A DNA stretch of 64,000 nt from Chrysemys picta bellii. Lineage: Eukaryota > Chordata > Testudines > Emydidae. How positions within the stretch are numbered: the stretch's first letter is position 1; every line of letters begins with the position of its first letter. Shown here in pieces: positions 47,240 to 59,100 of this stretch. Location: assembly GCF_011386835.1 (NCBI RefSeq), contig NC_088791.1:13206998-13270997 (forward strand). The letters run 5' to 3'. The notes under the pieces are model-generated. The model made no database searches, was not told where the DNA came from, and saw only the letters and a list, made by a program, of their open reading frames with translations. Position numbers and translations under genes: made by a program.

Positions 47240-48580
47240 CCTTGGCCCTGGGTGCAGGGGCCATGTGGGGCGCTTTCCCATCTCCCATGCGCTTTCAAAC
47301 AGTTCAGAGGCCAAGGGAGCTTTGGCTGAGCCAGGCCTGGGCTAAGCTGCCCCTTGTCTGTCCCTTTTCCTGGGGTCTCCCCTTCTTTCTCTACCTCCTT
47401 TTCTTTCTCCCCGGTTTAGTTCCTCTCCATTCAGCTCTTTGCTCTCCCCGCCGGGCTGGGTCCCACCCAAGTTTAAAGCCACCAGCCCAGCGCCCGGTTA
47501 ACCAAATCGCATTGACCCCGCTGCCATTCGATCCCTGCCTCCTTGACACTCATTTAGGAGCGCGCAGCGGTAAAGCGGCCCCGGGACAAGCCCAGCCTGA
47601 AACCGAAGCCCCGTGAAAGGGGGAGCGAGATCAGGAGAACCTGATAGCTGGAAACTTGGTCTCTCCAAAGGCTCGCCGGACCTTTTAGCCCGGATCAGGC
47701 GTCCGTGGAGCGCCAGCTCGTCGCCAGGCAGGGTGTAAACGTTAAATGTTCGCTATTTGTTCCCGGGCTCGGCCTGAAAACCGAGTCTCCGCTCCCCCGG
47801 CCCCTTCCAGCGGCCCACAGTCCCTCATTCATTAAGCGGTTTAATAACCCGTCCAGCTAATCACCTCCCCGGCCCGAGGAGCCCCTGGCCCCCCGCCCCG
47901 CTTGAGCAGGCAGCTCTCCAAGTGCCTTCTGCCTGGCCCTAGCCAGGGTGCGCTACTGCCCCCCCCCCCCGTTTGTTTGGGCGATTCGGGGCGCAATCGC
48001 GATCTGCCCACAGGAGGCCGCTTGATCGAGGGGTGTGCCCCCCCCCCAGGTAAAATCACCTGCTCTCAAACTTTCAGCCCAGCAGCCAGATCCCGCGGGG
48101 GGGAGGATCACCCAAATAAGGGGTGAACTAGCTCTGTTGTCTGTTCCCCTCCCTCCCCCAAATCCGCTGGTGGGACCGGGCGACGCCCCCACTCCCAGGC
48201 TCTCCCAGGGCTGCATTGGCAGGGAAAGGGAACCTGAGGAGCGAGACTAGATGTTTAGCCATCGCCAACAGCCATTTGTTATCTGATGCACAAAGGCAGA
48301 TCTTTTTTTTTTTAACCCGAGCAAGCCCAATATTATTTGAAACGGATCGGACCCGACATTTATCTCCTTTGCTCCGCAACTCTAGAGTCCGGCTTCTCAA
48401 GCAACCGTTTGAAACTGCGATTAGTTAAAAGCTGCGTGGTCGTCCCCCCCTCCCCATCCCCAGTTCGTCTTCAGTCCTTCCCCCCCACCCCACCCCACAC
48501 CCCCCCCCCCCCTTTGTGAGACTTTCATGCGCTGCAGATCAGATATAAAATACTCTATCGGGATACTGTAATATTAAAGA
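47240..48580. other. GC-rich intergenic DNA with poly-C runs
   Basis: From here rightwards no interspersed repeat is recognisable. The segment is GC-rich with C-runs at about 47959-47970, 48040-48048 and 48501-48512. Many short frames exist on both strands, as expected for GC-rich DNA, and none shows protein features. Confidence 0.6.
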
Positions 48581-48584
48581 TCAA

Positions 48585-48800
48585 AAGTGGCATCAATGGA
48601 AGACCAAATGCAGAGAAAACAAATGGGAAGGCTGTAAGATGTTCATCAGCTAATTACAACTGCAAATATTATGCAAATTATTCTTGGCACCGCGGCGGGG
48701 AAAGCGAGTTTAAGTGCGGAGATAATGCTGGGAAATTGAATGTTCATCTGGCTATGGGACGCGGTCCAACTCTGTTTCATCTAGGGCAGAACCGGTTTCT
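48585..48800. promoter_or_regulatory. Candidate conserved non-coding element
   Basis: AT-rich, undecayed-looking block between GC-rich stretches. It contains TCATCAGCTAATTACAACTGC and ATGCAAATTA (48671-48680), an octamer fused to a homeodomain core. Function is inferred from motif content and context near the expected GATA3 locus. Confidence 0.35.
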
Positions 48801-49685
48801 AGCTACATATATCTATATTCCTATCAAATCCTCTGCACATTGGGGGCTGGGAAATGATTGCTATAATTGATACTTGAAATCCCTTGACAAACGTTGCACG
48901 AAATGCCCTGTACAGAAATAGGAGGGAAACAGAGATTCCCGTTTGAAGGTAGCTAGGAAAACAACACCAGGTAGAAAACTATGATCATATGTTTAGCAGA
49001 TGTATATTCGCTGTGAACCGGTGTAGAGAGCACCCTGTCCATCTAAAGCCATCAAAGCCAGACGGCCATTCACCTTAAGCGATGGGATGGGAAGGGGGAG
49101 TGAGTTACCATTCGACCCCATTTTAGAAGCGTTTCCCTGGGAAAAGGACCATATTCCACCTGGTTAATGTGTAGACACTGAATGGGCCGGAGCAGGTCAG
49201 AAGTAGCTGAGTTTTCTTAATGCTAAAGTTTACAAGTAAGCTACCACGGGGTATATAAACAGATGATAAAAGTAGACACAGAGAAACACCCACCTCATAT
49301 TAAATGGGCTATGAACGAGGGTGAATTTTAGACACCATTTTCTCTGATCCGATCCAACCATATTAAGGTCAAATTATCACCTAACGTCAAGTCTAGCAGA
49401 ACCCCATTGAGAGTAGTTGGGATGGTTCTTTCGCTAGAACAAAGCCACATTAAATCGAGATGCACTTTTCTTATGAGTTTTTATTGCAATGTGATTCCTA
49501 GCCCCTGGCACAGGAAGGTGAGTTGCGGCAGCCTGCGGGAAATCAGATCTGCATCCCATCATATCACTATGGAGGGTAAGAGGCAGATATTTGAATGGCT
49601 GTTTCTTTAAAGGATTAAAACGAACACATCCAGCCGCAACAAAATAGCGTCAGATCCTGCCCTCGTCTGAAACACACACCCACAT

Positions 49686-49721
49686 ACACACACACACACA
49701 CACACACACAGAGAGAGAGAA
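49686..49721. repeat. (CA)n-(GA)n microsatellite
   Basis: CA repeats 49686-49710 followed by GA repeats to about 49721. Confidence 0.95.
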
Positions 49722-49839
49722 ATAATTTCAGGTGAACAACACCTCCCCCCTTAATTTCTGCAATGTGAAACAAACACAATTCAATGTTCATTTGCATACA
49801 AAGCAACCAGAGGTGTTTCTCCACTTTATGATAAATGCT

Positions 49840-50660
49840 TTTTTTCCCTTTTTAAAAAAAACAAGCAAGGCGATTGATAACAGAAATGTCTAATCGATTT
49901 TTTTCTGATGTGTGTGTTTGTTTGGAAAAAGGGGCGGAGAGAGAATTGAATGTTATTGGCGGCTCCCTCTTTAAAAAAAAAGATGCAAATTAGGTTTATC
50001 TTAACTTGGCTCCGTGCTTTATTCAATGTCTATGATTAATTATCTCCTTTTTTCATAAAAAATAAATCATGTAAAATTAGGATCTCGCTGCTTATGAGAA
50101 AATAAGCAAGCCCTAGTTTGAGGTCGATTTTGTTAATTTCAGCCTGAAATTGACACACTAATTAAAGCGCAGCGTACACCCTTCTCCTTCTTCTTCTTCT
50201 TTATCAGATCTACCTTATATTTTCCCAATTAAAAACTGTTAAAAAAGGCAGTTGCACTGCCCCCAGGATAAAAAAAGCCCCCTTTTCACAACATTGCCCA
50301 TCGCTTTCTGCCATCAGATTCATTGTGATGTATTAGATGCAATAAATTATCCCATGTAACAAAACATTGGGAGCTGAAAGGCTGATAATCTGGAAAGCAG
50401 AGATAAGGATTCATTATTCCGAATCATTATGAATCCAACGGTGCCTCTGACTTCTTTCTTAATCAGCTCCTCTGATCCTGGATATGTGAGCGGTACAGAT
50501 AAGGAAAGAGTCATTTATAATTCTGCACCTCGTCTAATATTTTAAAATAAAGTCAGAGGCAAGAAAACGCTATAAAACACAAGCAAGAGGCGAGCTCCGA
50601 ATGAAAAATCACTTCTATGTTGTTATAGCCGCAGTAAGATTTAATTAAAATTCTCCACTT
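49840..50660. promoter_or_regulatory. Candidate enhancer with seven WGATAA motifs
   Basis: WGATAA occurs at 49875 (+), 49996 (-), 50040 (-), 50201 (-), 50383 (+), 50401 (+) and 50497 (+). An octamer plus homeodomain core ATGCAAATTA lies at 49983-49992, and TAATTA sites at about 50035 and 50158. The block shows no transposon decay. GATA factors bind WGATAR, so GATA-factor input is plausible. Enhancer function is inference. Confidence 0.45.
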
Positions 50661-50665
50661 CCACG

Positions 50666-50670
<5 letters not shown>

Positions 50671-50747
<77 letters not shown>
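50671..50747. repeat. (TA)n microsatellite, ~77 bp
   Basis: Uninterrupted TA dinucleotides directly at the right edge of the GATA-motif block. Confidence 0.97.
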
Positions 50748-50749
<2 letters not shown>

Positions 50750-50753
<4 letters not shown>

Positions 50754-51660
50754 TCACGTCTATAATTGATAGGAATTTGCAATCGGGGTTATTTGTTGGA
50801 CTCCAGCTCTGACTTTACTTCCAAAGTCCTTGATTCGGGGTGGAGGGAATGAACTTTGAATTTTCAGTTCCAAAGCTTTCCCCTCCCCACCACCCTCCCC
50901 ACCTTTTACACGATGTCATTAGGCCGATCCTATGAATGTATAAAGCTAAAGCGGATGGAAATCGTTTTAAAGGGAATACACGCACAGAATCAAAGCCGAA
51001 GCGGCTGGCTTGGCAACATCAGATGAAGCTGTTCAGTTTGGAAAATAAAGATCCTAATTATGTTTTTAAAAAATATCAGATGAGGATATTTCTTTCAGTG
51101 GGGTTGTTATTGATTTGGGGGGGGGGGCGGGCGGGCGGGCGAGGAAGATCCATTTTAAAAAGGAGAAGGAGAAGGAACTTGAATTATAGAGAATAAAACA
51201 TTCCTGCGGTTTTACTAATCACCCCATTCCTTAGGGCGGAGTGGCTATCAATAACCACGCCATGTAGATTATATTTATGGAGGAACCGACTGCAAATCTT
51301 TGTTTTGCTGGGTCCTAGATAGATTCTGTGTATTTAGGTCCTTGATTCCGATGGCTACAAATATAAACGTGTGTATCTACACCTGTATCCCAGGCGTGTC
51401 TTTGTGTGGTTTTCTCACACACGCTGCAAGTTTCGAATCGCTGGACGCTGGCTTCTTTTGAAAACACAATTCCTATTTTTAAAAACCCTTCGCTCTCTGA
51501 ATATTGTTCTCGTGTATTTTTGGGACGGAAACTGCAGACATCGAGGGCTGCGGTATTTGTGATAAACCCGGCGTGCCATTTAAAACCTCATTAGTGATGT
51601 TTAACCTTTGAATCGCCAGCCATCATCTCTGGAAAAGAATTTAACGGTGTGGGGTTAATC
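50750..51660. other. Intergenic DNA with G-quadruplex motif
   Basis: Unique-looking sequence. An 11-G run followed by three GGGC units lies at 51117-51140, fitting a four-tract quadruplex pattern on the + strand. A purine-rich AGGAGAAGGAGAAGG string follows. No gene is visible. Confidence 0.6.
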
Positions 51661-51672
51661 GCTCTCTCTCTC

Positions 51673-51673
<1 letters not shown>

Positions 51674-51747
<74 letters not shown>
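51674..51747. repeat. (GT)37 microsatellite
   Basis: Uninterrupted GT dinucleotides over 74 bp, the longest GT tract in the window. Confidence 0.97.
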
Positions 51748-51749
<2 letters not shown>

Positions 51750-54290
51750 AGCTACCTACCAGTCCCTGCTGCAGAAACGGGCTTGATACAGGCTGAATAT
51801 TGAAACAAAAGAGAAGGTGTCTGGATTGTCTTTCACAATTTCGCAGGCTGCTCCCTTGCCCATAGGAAGTCGGATCCATCTAGATCCAATGAAGCTCAAT
51901 ATTCCCCCCCTCCCCGGAATATCTGCAGTCCTGCATAGCCCCACAATACTGCAGCGTCATGTTTATTGTGCCTACATATTTCCAAGCAGACAACTTAGTT
52001 TGGGACGAGCTTCTGTAGACACCAGCTTTAATTGTTGAACTTACAACCATTTAACCAACCACAATATAACCCAAATATACCGCAGCAAATAATTCTATCG
52101 GTTAATAATGGAGGAAACGATCCATTAATTCATTTTATTCCCACTTCGCTCTTTATTCTTCTTCAAGAATTTAGCCTCGGCTCTTCCTATCGGCTTAATA
52201 CACGCTTTTTAAATCTCGCACGCCTTGTGGTTTTAACACGACGTTGAATAGCGAGCCCATATCCTTCTGTATTCCCTCTACCTGCTCTCCATCCGTTTCT
52301 ACGGGATCCGAATTAAAAATGTCAGTGGTCTCGCTTGCCTGTTTTTATTTGTATTTCATTGAGAAGCGACTCCCCGCTGCCGTCCTAATTATCTTGAATG
52401 TATCGCCTTAATTGGATGTGTTCGCTAAAGATAGAATTGGGGGAGCGATTCTGTTACTCTTCCCCTTACAAAGAGTCGCTTTAGAAAGGGAGATAGCAAA
52501 TTGCCAGCGTCTGCAGAAAAAAAAATAACCCAGAGCTAGGAGTGGATTTTTTTTTAAAATGATCAATTTACTCCCTGATTTACTAAGCGCAGTTTCAACT
52601 GGGGTAAAACCAAACCAAAGCCCCTTCTCTCACGCCCCACTGCTGGCGGTCAGGCCCGGCCCCCCCTGTTTGGCTGATGAGCTAACGGCAGAGCAGGAAA
52701 GGTGCATTTTCTGCCCGGTGACATAAGACTTGAGCCAAAGCCCGTTGAAATCAAGGACCGGACCGCCCCGGACTAGGTGCACCAGGGCCCTGCCGCTGCA
52801 TGGTCTGATCGCTGTGCGCTATACAGGGCACCACGTCTCCCTCGCAGGCACCGGATCATTTAGGGGAGTGTAGAAACAAGAGAGTGCATCGAAACTCAAG
52901 TGGAGGTTCCTCCCCCCCCCCCCCGCCTTCTATTCTCTGATACTAAAAGTGAAATAAGAATCATGGCAAAAAATACAATCTAGCTGCCCTGGGCTTCTTT
53001 TGTAGGGACAACATTTCCAAGTGATTCCTTATGAAACGTGTCTGCCCGGCATTCTGTCTTTCTGGAAGTGCCCGAAGCTTTTCATCAATGACTAGAGATC
53101 CTTCCACCAACAAAAGAAAAGCATCTCGCGGGGAGTGGGTGGGGGGGTCGCTCTCTTCTGTACAAATACCCTGACGGGAGAATAACCTCCCCTTCCGTCC
53201 TGTGCCGCTGCCTTGCCTGGTCAGTTGCATCAGGGAGCAGAAATCGGTGGCTTGATTTTACTTTTGTTTATTTCCCCCCCCCACACACACACACACACAC
53301 ACGTGAGGTTTGGACGGTAGCGACATAAAACGTGCCCCGGGAAAACAGCCCGGTGCTCTCCGTTCTCAATCCGATTTGGACCCTCACTTCAGTCTCGATT
53401 TAAACTACGCTCCAGCTACGTGATCGAAAGCGTTACAGCTGGATCGCCCGGGCACAGCCGCCTTTTGTCTCCCTATCACCAAAGCTGTGCACCGACTACC
53501 AATGTGTCCATGATTCTCCTCCCCTCCCCAGTTCGGCGAAATAGAAACGATTCGAACCATGATCTTTCGGGAAGCGCCTGATTGAAATAGACACGTGATG
53601 GTTCCTGACTGTCCGAAGGTTTAGTGTTAACATTAGCACGTCCCGAATCTCCCAGAACTACCCGAACTAGGAGGGCATGGAAGTGGACTATTGCAGTGGG
53701 TTATTGCTGAGTTTTAACCTGTCCAACAACTGCATCAGTGAAGGAAGATTTCACAGCCAGGCTGCCCCCTCTGTATTAGCTACTTACTGCTCTCTGGGCA
53801 CGGAAAGCCCACCAGCCACCAGCTTAGAAGTGGGGTGTTTTCCTAGGCATGATCCATGCAAAAGGTGCTTTCCCCGCGTCCCCCTTTCAGAGCTGAATTA
53901 AGATCAAGAGCCTTTTTTGTTGTTGTTTGTCTTGTGCAAACTAACTGGCACAAGAACAGAGGTCTATTTAACAACACACACCGTGTTTAAAAATCACCAG
54001 CGACGGCATTTGACTGTATCATTCTGGGGAAGGAAAACCTAGGTGATTCGTGCATCGTTTAATGTTTACATAGTTTAATTTCCTGGGTGCAGGGCCCGAC
54101 TCTAAAACGGTCTGCCCTTCTCTACTGTGGACGGGGGTTGAATCTGGCCCTGTTGCGTTTTAGGAAGTTCACCGTCGGATTTTGACAATGTCTGGGGTAT
54201 CTCACCTCCCGGGAGAAAGAACTTTAGCAAGTCTGTTTCCCCCTTTGAACAGTTTTTATGGGAAGGTGCCGGTGGAATTAAAAATCCGCC
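51750..54290. other. Repeat-poor intergenic DNA
   Basis: No transposon seen. It has C-runs at about 52912-52924 and 53275-53282, the latter running into (CA)10 at 53282-53302. The 51.8-52.6 kb part is AT-rich and looks little decayed, and may contain conserved non-coding DNA. No frame is convincing. Confidence 0.5.
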
Positions 54291-54295
54291 ATCGG

Positions 54296-54535
54296 TTTGG
54301 GAGTGTGTGCGTGAGAGTTTTCTCTGCAGGGGGTGTGTTTGTGACTTTGCGTGACAGTGTGTGTTTTCTCTTCGGGTCTTTGTGTATGGGTGGGAGTTGT
54401 CTCCACAGAGCGGTGTGTGTGTGTTTGTGTTTTCTCTGCAGATTTCCATGTGTGAGCGTGTTAGAGGATTTGTGTTTTCTCTCTAGTTCTGTATTTTCTC
54501 CCCAGATCGGTGTGTGTTTATTTTCTCTCCAGATG
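54296..54535 (+). repeat. Degenerate tandem array of GTGTGT-TTTTCTCTNCAG units
   Basis: Seven variants of TTTTCTCTGCAG occur at 54318, 54364, 54397, 54430, 54475, 54494 and 54521, separated by GT-rich spacers of about 20-45 bp. Five keep a perfect polypyrimidine-NCAG or TAG end, so each looks like a splice acceptor. The overlapping 177-codon frame (54182-54715) translates the repeat and is not supported as a gene. Confidence 0.75.
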
Positions 54536-54539
54536 TTTG

Positions 54540-56110
54540 ACTCATGCTCACAAGTGCCTCACAAAAAAACAAAAACAAACAACCAAAAAAAAAACCCCAC
54601 TCACACTCCAACAACAACAACAAGAACCAACGCGGCGACTGTGGCCACTTTTCCTCGAAAGCTTTTGATCTACATGGAACAAACCCCGGTGATATTTATA
54701 CGACTATACCCTTAACACAAATAAAATAAAATAAAAAATAAAAACCCCTTTACAGGCGCCGACAATGGTGCCTGGCACCGATTACATCCCGTTCCAATCG
54801 ATTTCCAGCCCCGATACCTGCCTCTTCCCCCCACCCTCCCTCTTCCCCATCCCATGTGATTCGCAGGCTGGGTGTGTAATGGCTTGCCCATCATATTTCT
54901 CTCACTCGTTCTCTGCCCTTTTCCAACCCGGAAGAGCTCTGATCTTCTAGACAGCCAGGAGGAGGCGAGGAGGAGGTCAGAGATTTGGGTGGGTGTTCAG
55001 AGGATGTGGATCACCCACGTTTTACTTCTCGCTGGAAGCTCGAGAGATGCCATCAGCAGTCGCAGCCGGAGCAGTCGAGTCTGTCTGTCATTGCTGCCCT
55101 TAGATCTTCAGCAGATCAGGAAAAAATAAAAAGCAGCTGCCCAGGTCAGTGAATATTGAGATTCTCCCCCCACCCTCACTGGTTCCCTTCTCCACGTGGA
55201 GAGAATTAGAAGGGATCTCGGCTCAAAGGGGCAGCAGACTGCTGGCTGAAATGTAACCCGACCCCACTCTTATTTGCCTTCAGTCGCTGGAGCGATTTGG
55301 ATTTTTCTCGGTGACCTTGGGGGAAGACACAACTTGCCCGAGAGCTTGTTGCCTCTGAAAGCTAGAGATTGGGGGTGGGGGGCGCATTGGAGGAGGTTGA
55401 CAACAACTGCTTTGCCTGTAGGTGCCAGAGCACACAACTGGGTAGCCGGGGACAGGGGCTGCCTTCACAGATGGCCTCGCACATCGGCATGTGTAGACGG
55501 AGGGAATGAGAGAAGTGTATACGCGTGTGTTTACTGTGGTGTGTATTCTAGATGTGTGGATAATGATATCCGACAGATATGTGCGATTAATGACGTGATA
55601 GGCGGATAGAATGTAATTAATTAATGAGCGAAGAGGTGTATGCACACGCTCCCCGAAATATAGATTTTTGTGTGTATCTAATCTCTTTCTCACAGACACT
55701 TGCATATATTAGGTAGCAATAAAAGTACCCCTACGTATACGTGTACCAGGAACAGAAACATATATAGCCCATCTCTGTCACACACAATTGCATGTGCGTA
55801 TACATAAAATCCGACACTGTTTTCTACCAGGCTGCATCAGATCACACCTCCACACACACAGAGTCACTCAACAAGCTTCTTGGCTGTATTCTGAGCTCAG
55901 CGTTGATCCATTCAGATCCTGCTCTCTATGTAATCTGGTTTCTAAAGAACGGTAGATGGTCTGGCCGGACGTGAGGGGAGTTTGAAGACAGGTTTCTTGA
56001 AGGGACTGGTACCTGTATAATGGAGAATGATGATTTCACTACATCCTAAGGCGTGTCTGGATCCCTCCTCCCTCCCTCCCCAAACTAGCCATCCGCTAGA
56101 TCATGTAGGG
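54540..56110. other. Intergenic DNA, nothing definite
   Basis: Contains CAA/AAC-rich low-complexity DNA at 54560-54625 and an AATAAAATAAAATAAAAAATAA string at 54719-54740. The remainder is unique-looking. A 141-codon minus-strand frame (55280-55705) has no recognisable domain. Confidence 0.5.
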
Positions 56111-56114
56111 TATT

Positions 56115-56345
56115 TAAACTAGTAATTGGGTGCCTTGGAAATGTATTTGAGTGTTAAGAAATGGGCATTAGCTGTAATGGAGATCATTCAAAAATGTCAG
56201 CTCCTCTTACCTTCATTTGTCCATAAATAGGAGCGGGAGCGTTAGGTGATGGATTTGACTGTAACCGGATAATTAATACTCATTGGATATACTTGTTTTC
56301 TTCATTATTTATGGACGGCAGTTGTAAAGCTAGATAGACCGGGTC
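56115..56345. promoter_or_regulatory. Candidate conserved non-coding element
   Basis: Undecayed-looking block with ACTAGTAATTGGG, TTAGCTGTAATGG, CCATAAATAGG and ATAATTAATACTCATTGG, which are homeodomain- and MEF2/SRF-like strings. The MEF2-like CCATAAATAG is near 56221. Context (repeat-free, upstream of the expected GATA3) supports a regulatory role only by inference. Confidence 0.35.
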
Positions 56346-56364
56346 TTTTGTGTAAGGCTCGTGT

Positions 56365-56820
56365 CATTTGGTGTGGTGTGTGTTTGTGTGTATTTCAAGT
56401 TGTAGACCTGTATTTGTGTGTGTCCGAGAGAATGTGAAGTTTGTGTATTTCGAGGTTTATGCCTTTGTGTGTGTGTTAATAATTAGGATTTGTGTTAATG
56501 GGTTTCACTGCGTTACTTAGTATATTAAGTTTGTTTCCATCTGTGTGTTGTGCGAGCCTGGGCATTGTTAATGTATGTTTCCCTCTCTGTGTTGTCTGAG
56601 TTCGTGGTTAGTGTGTGTTGTCATCTGTGTAGTGTGTGAGCTTGTGTGTCTTTCGGTTCCCATGGGGCTTTCGGTTCCCAAGCTGTGTTAGTTTGCGCGT
56701 TAGTGTGTAGTTCAATAGGCGAATTGTGTTAACGTGTGTCACCTTTGTGTTGTGTTAGCTGGTGCGCGCTGCAGCCTGGGTGTTCGTGTTTCAGTCTTTG
56801 TGTTAAGTTGTGTGGCCCGT
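56365..56820. repeat. Degenerate GTGT-rich tandem DNA
   Basis: Irregular repeats of TGTGTGTTGT, GTGTTAGT and GTGTGAGCTTGTGTG, with an exact short duplication CTTTCGGTTCCCA at about 56650 and 56668. An old, decayed minisatellite. Confidence 0.7.
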
Positions 56821-56829
56821 AGGTAGGGG

Positions 56830-59100
56830 GACAGAATCGATCCAGGTAAACTCAAATGTTCTCAAGATCCCCTAAAAGGCCCGAAGAGAGCTTAGGGGAG
56901 TCGCTGTTTAGACACCAGCCGGAGATCACTTCGCAGCAATGACCGGCCTCGAAAACTACGGACTTATCTGGCAAACGCCCGCTTCTGTCTGGGAGATTTT
57001 AGAGAGGAAAAACCCCACTGTGAGAGCGTTTACCTAGGGCAGATAATGTGTCTTCAGTCTGACAATCCCTTTCAGATCCAGCGTCGCACCGAACAGGGAA
57101 AGCGATGGAATATCACAGGATAAAACAGCTGGTGCAAATGTCTCGTTTTTTCCAGATCCCCTTGAATCGATCTACCTTCGTGAGATCGGGGAAATAAAAC
57201 GATCCATCCGCAGCGAGGTTACATTTAGCAAAGGGCAAATTAAACCAGATTTCAGGTTCTGTTTTCATAAAAAAAAAAAAGAACCCATTCACTGTGTGTG
57301 TATGTCCGTATGCATCGATGTGTGTATATCTGGAGACGTGTCTGATGTGTGTGTGCATCGTGCGGTGTCTGCAGTTTTTTGTATGTCACACCAAAAATAC
57401 ACACTCATGTTACAGACTACATATGCATAAAGGGACATAGGGATTTATTTTAGGGAATGCATAATTTAGCTTAGGGGATACATACAGCTCTCGATTCCCT
57501 TCCAGTAGCGAGAATTAGACATTCCTTAAAAAGTCACTTCCATTTTTATTCAAAACGTTCTGCTCAGTAAAGGAAAAAGAGAAATGTTTTCACCCTCACA
57601 AGGAAATTGTGCTGCTAATTCATTCGTATGTCCGTCTTACCTCCGTGTATTTTCATTGTGTTTTGCTTTGTTGTGGGCCCCTGACCAGATGCGGGGCTGA
57701 CAAAAGTATTTTTTAAAGTCTTTAAACCTGGTTATAGTTTCATTCGTAGCCATTTTGTGGGACTCCCAGAGTAAATAAAGTGTCGTTTGGAATTAAAAAC
57801 CCGCCGGGTTCCTAGCTGCCCTCAAGATTCGTTTAAATTCACCTTTGAATCTACAGATCAAAATTGTCCTAAACGATGAATGATGGATAGGCGATAAATC
57901 CACCCTTACTTAAACACGTAGGCTTCCTTAGGGGTGGCGGGGACAGAGAATATTTGTTTCCTAACTAGACATGAGCATTCACTCCTCTTTCAAGGCGAAT
58001 GTAGCCCACAATAACACCAGAGCAAGGATCGGTGGGTTTAAGCAGGACTCGTTTATAAATTAACGTCTTCAACTCTCGGCATTAAGATCAATCGGATGAG
58101 TTGGGGGGGGGTAGATTTTTTTTTCTACGTCTAAGTGATGATTCAAAGAGAGAAGATAGCTTTATTTCCTGTAAGACTGTCTCGGAACATTTCCTCAGTG
58201 GCAGTGAATTATCTTGCTGTACCTTCGGATTTTTTCCCCCTCTCCAGACATCTTTCCAAATTGCGGACTGATTCGTGTTAAATCTGGAAGCAGCTACGTT
58301 TGAAAGATGGGGGTGTTATTATAGTGTGTGTGTGTGTGATGTTGAAGACAAAACGGAAGTGGAATTTACCAGGTCGGAGCTTGAAACTGACCTGCATGGA
58401 CAGCAAACCCTGCTCTATGTGGGTGTCATCACCCGTCCTAGAGCAGAGCTGGGGGTCCCACTAACCCGGACAGGTCAGCTCTCCTTTCCCCGAAGCTCCT
58501 CTCTCTCTGTCTCTGCGGTGCAGTTTGGGAATGTGCAAGGGGCAGAGAGGGCGCCTCTGGGACTCGCGGAGCCGGTTTTGATCCTTTCTCAGACTTTGTG
58601 TCCCGGGGCAGTAGCCCTTCTTCTCAGCTTCAAAGCGGGAGGGGGAAGGAGGGAGGGGTTCCCCCCGCAGGAAAAGGCCCAACCCCTCCCCCAATTTTCA
58701 TTCTTGGAATTTGTTTTCTTACGGCAGAAGAGGGATTTCCCCCTCTCTTCACCCACCCACCCAGCTACAATTCATCGGGTTTTTTTCTTTGTGTGTGTGT
58801 GTGTGGGGGGGGAGGGGGAGCTGTGGGGTTAGGGTTCGACAGGGGAAGGGGAAAGATCATTGGAAACGGTGTAATCAGTAGCTGATCTTTTCTCTCTGTC
58901 TGGTGTGTGTCTGCGCCTTTGTGTTTCCTCCCGGTTTGCAAAAGAGAGAAGAAATTATTCGAGAAACCATGTGGCTCCTTTCAGAGCCCAGGGCGCGAGG
59001 CAGCAGCTCCGTGTCCATTTAGGGCAGGCTTGCTTTAGAAATAAAATAAAACCAAAAAAATCCTAACCGAGCAGCACTTCCTGCTTGTGGTTCCTTTTCA
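56830..59100. other. Repeat-poor intergenic DNA
   Basis: Unique-looking sequence with short GT runs (58324-58338, 58791-58804), a G-run at 58805-58813 and an A-run near 57270. Frames of 185 and 95 codons (58275-58832, 58598-58885) have no domain and overlap low-complexity DNA. Confidence 0.5.

Larger units (their letters stand above)
44480..47240. repeat. CA/TA-rich tandem-repeat field
   Basis: CA-, TA- and CACACC-rich DNA covers 44480-44740 and 45630-47240, with a unique-looking gap at 44760-45620. Strings such as ACACCTATATAACACACAT recur dozens of times. It is split by a Penelope-like fragment at 46247-46632. Open frames here on both strands (for example 45401-45859 and 47068-47616) are composed of repeat codons and are not genes. 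Confidence 0.9.

Noticed and set aside
44480..47240. CRISPR-like or satellite array with regular spacers
   Set aside because: Repeats are simple CA/TA-derived with a 62-bp unit, and there are no unique spacers. The genome is vertebrate.
47068..47616. 182-codon open frame with a TY-H-rich start
   Set aside because: The first third is CA-repeat DNA and the rest is GC-rich with no family signature.
54182..54715. 177-codon open frame
   Set aside because: The middle translates a degenerate tandem repeat and the end a CAA-rich low-complexity stretch.
58275..58832. 185-codon open frame in the right part
   Set aside because: Composition follows local GC and GT runs. It has no homology that I recognise and no splice-site support.
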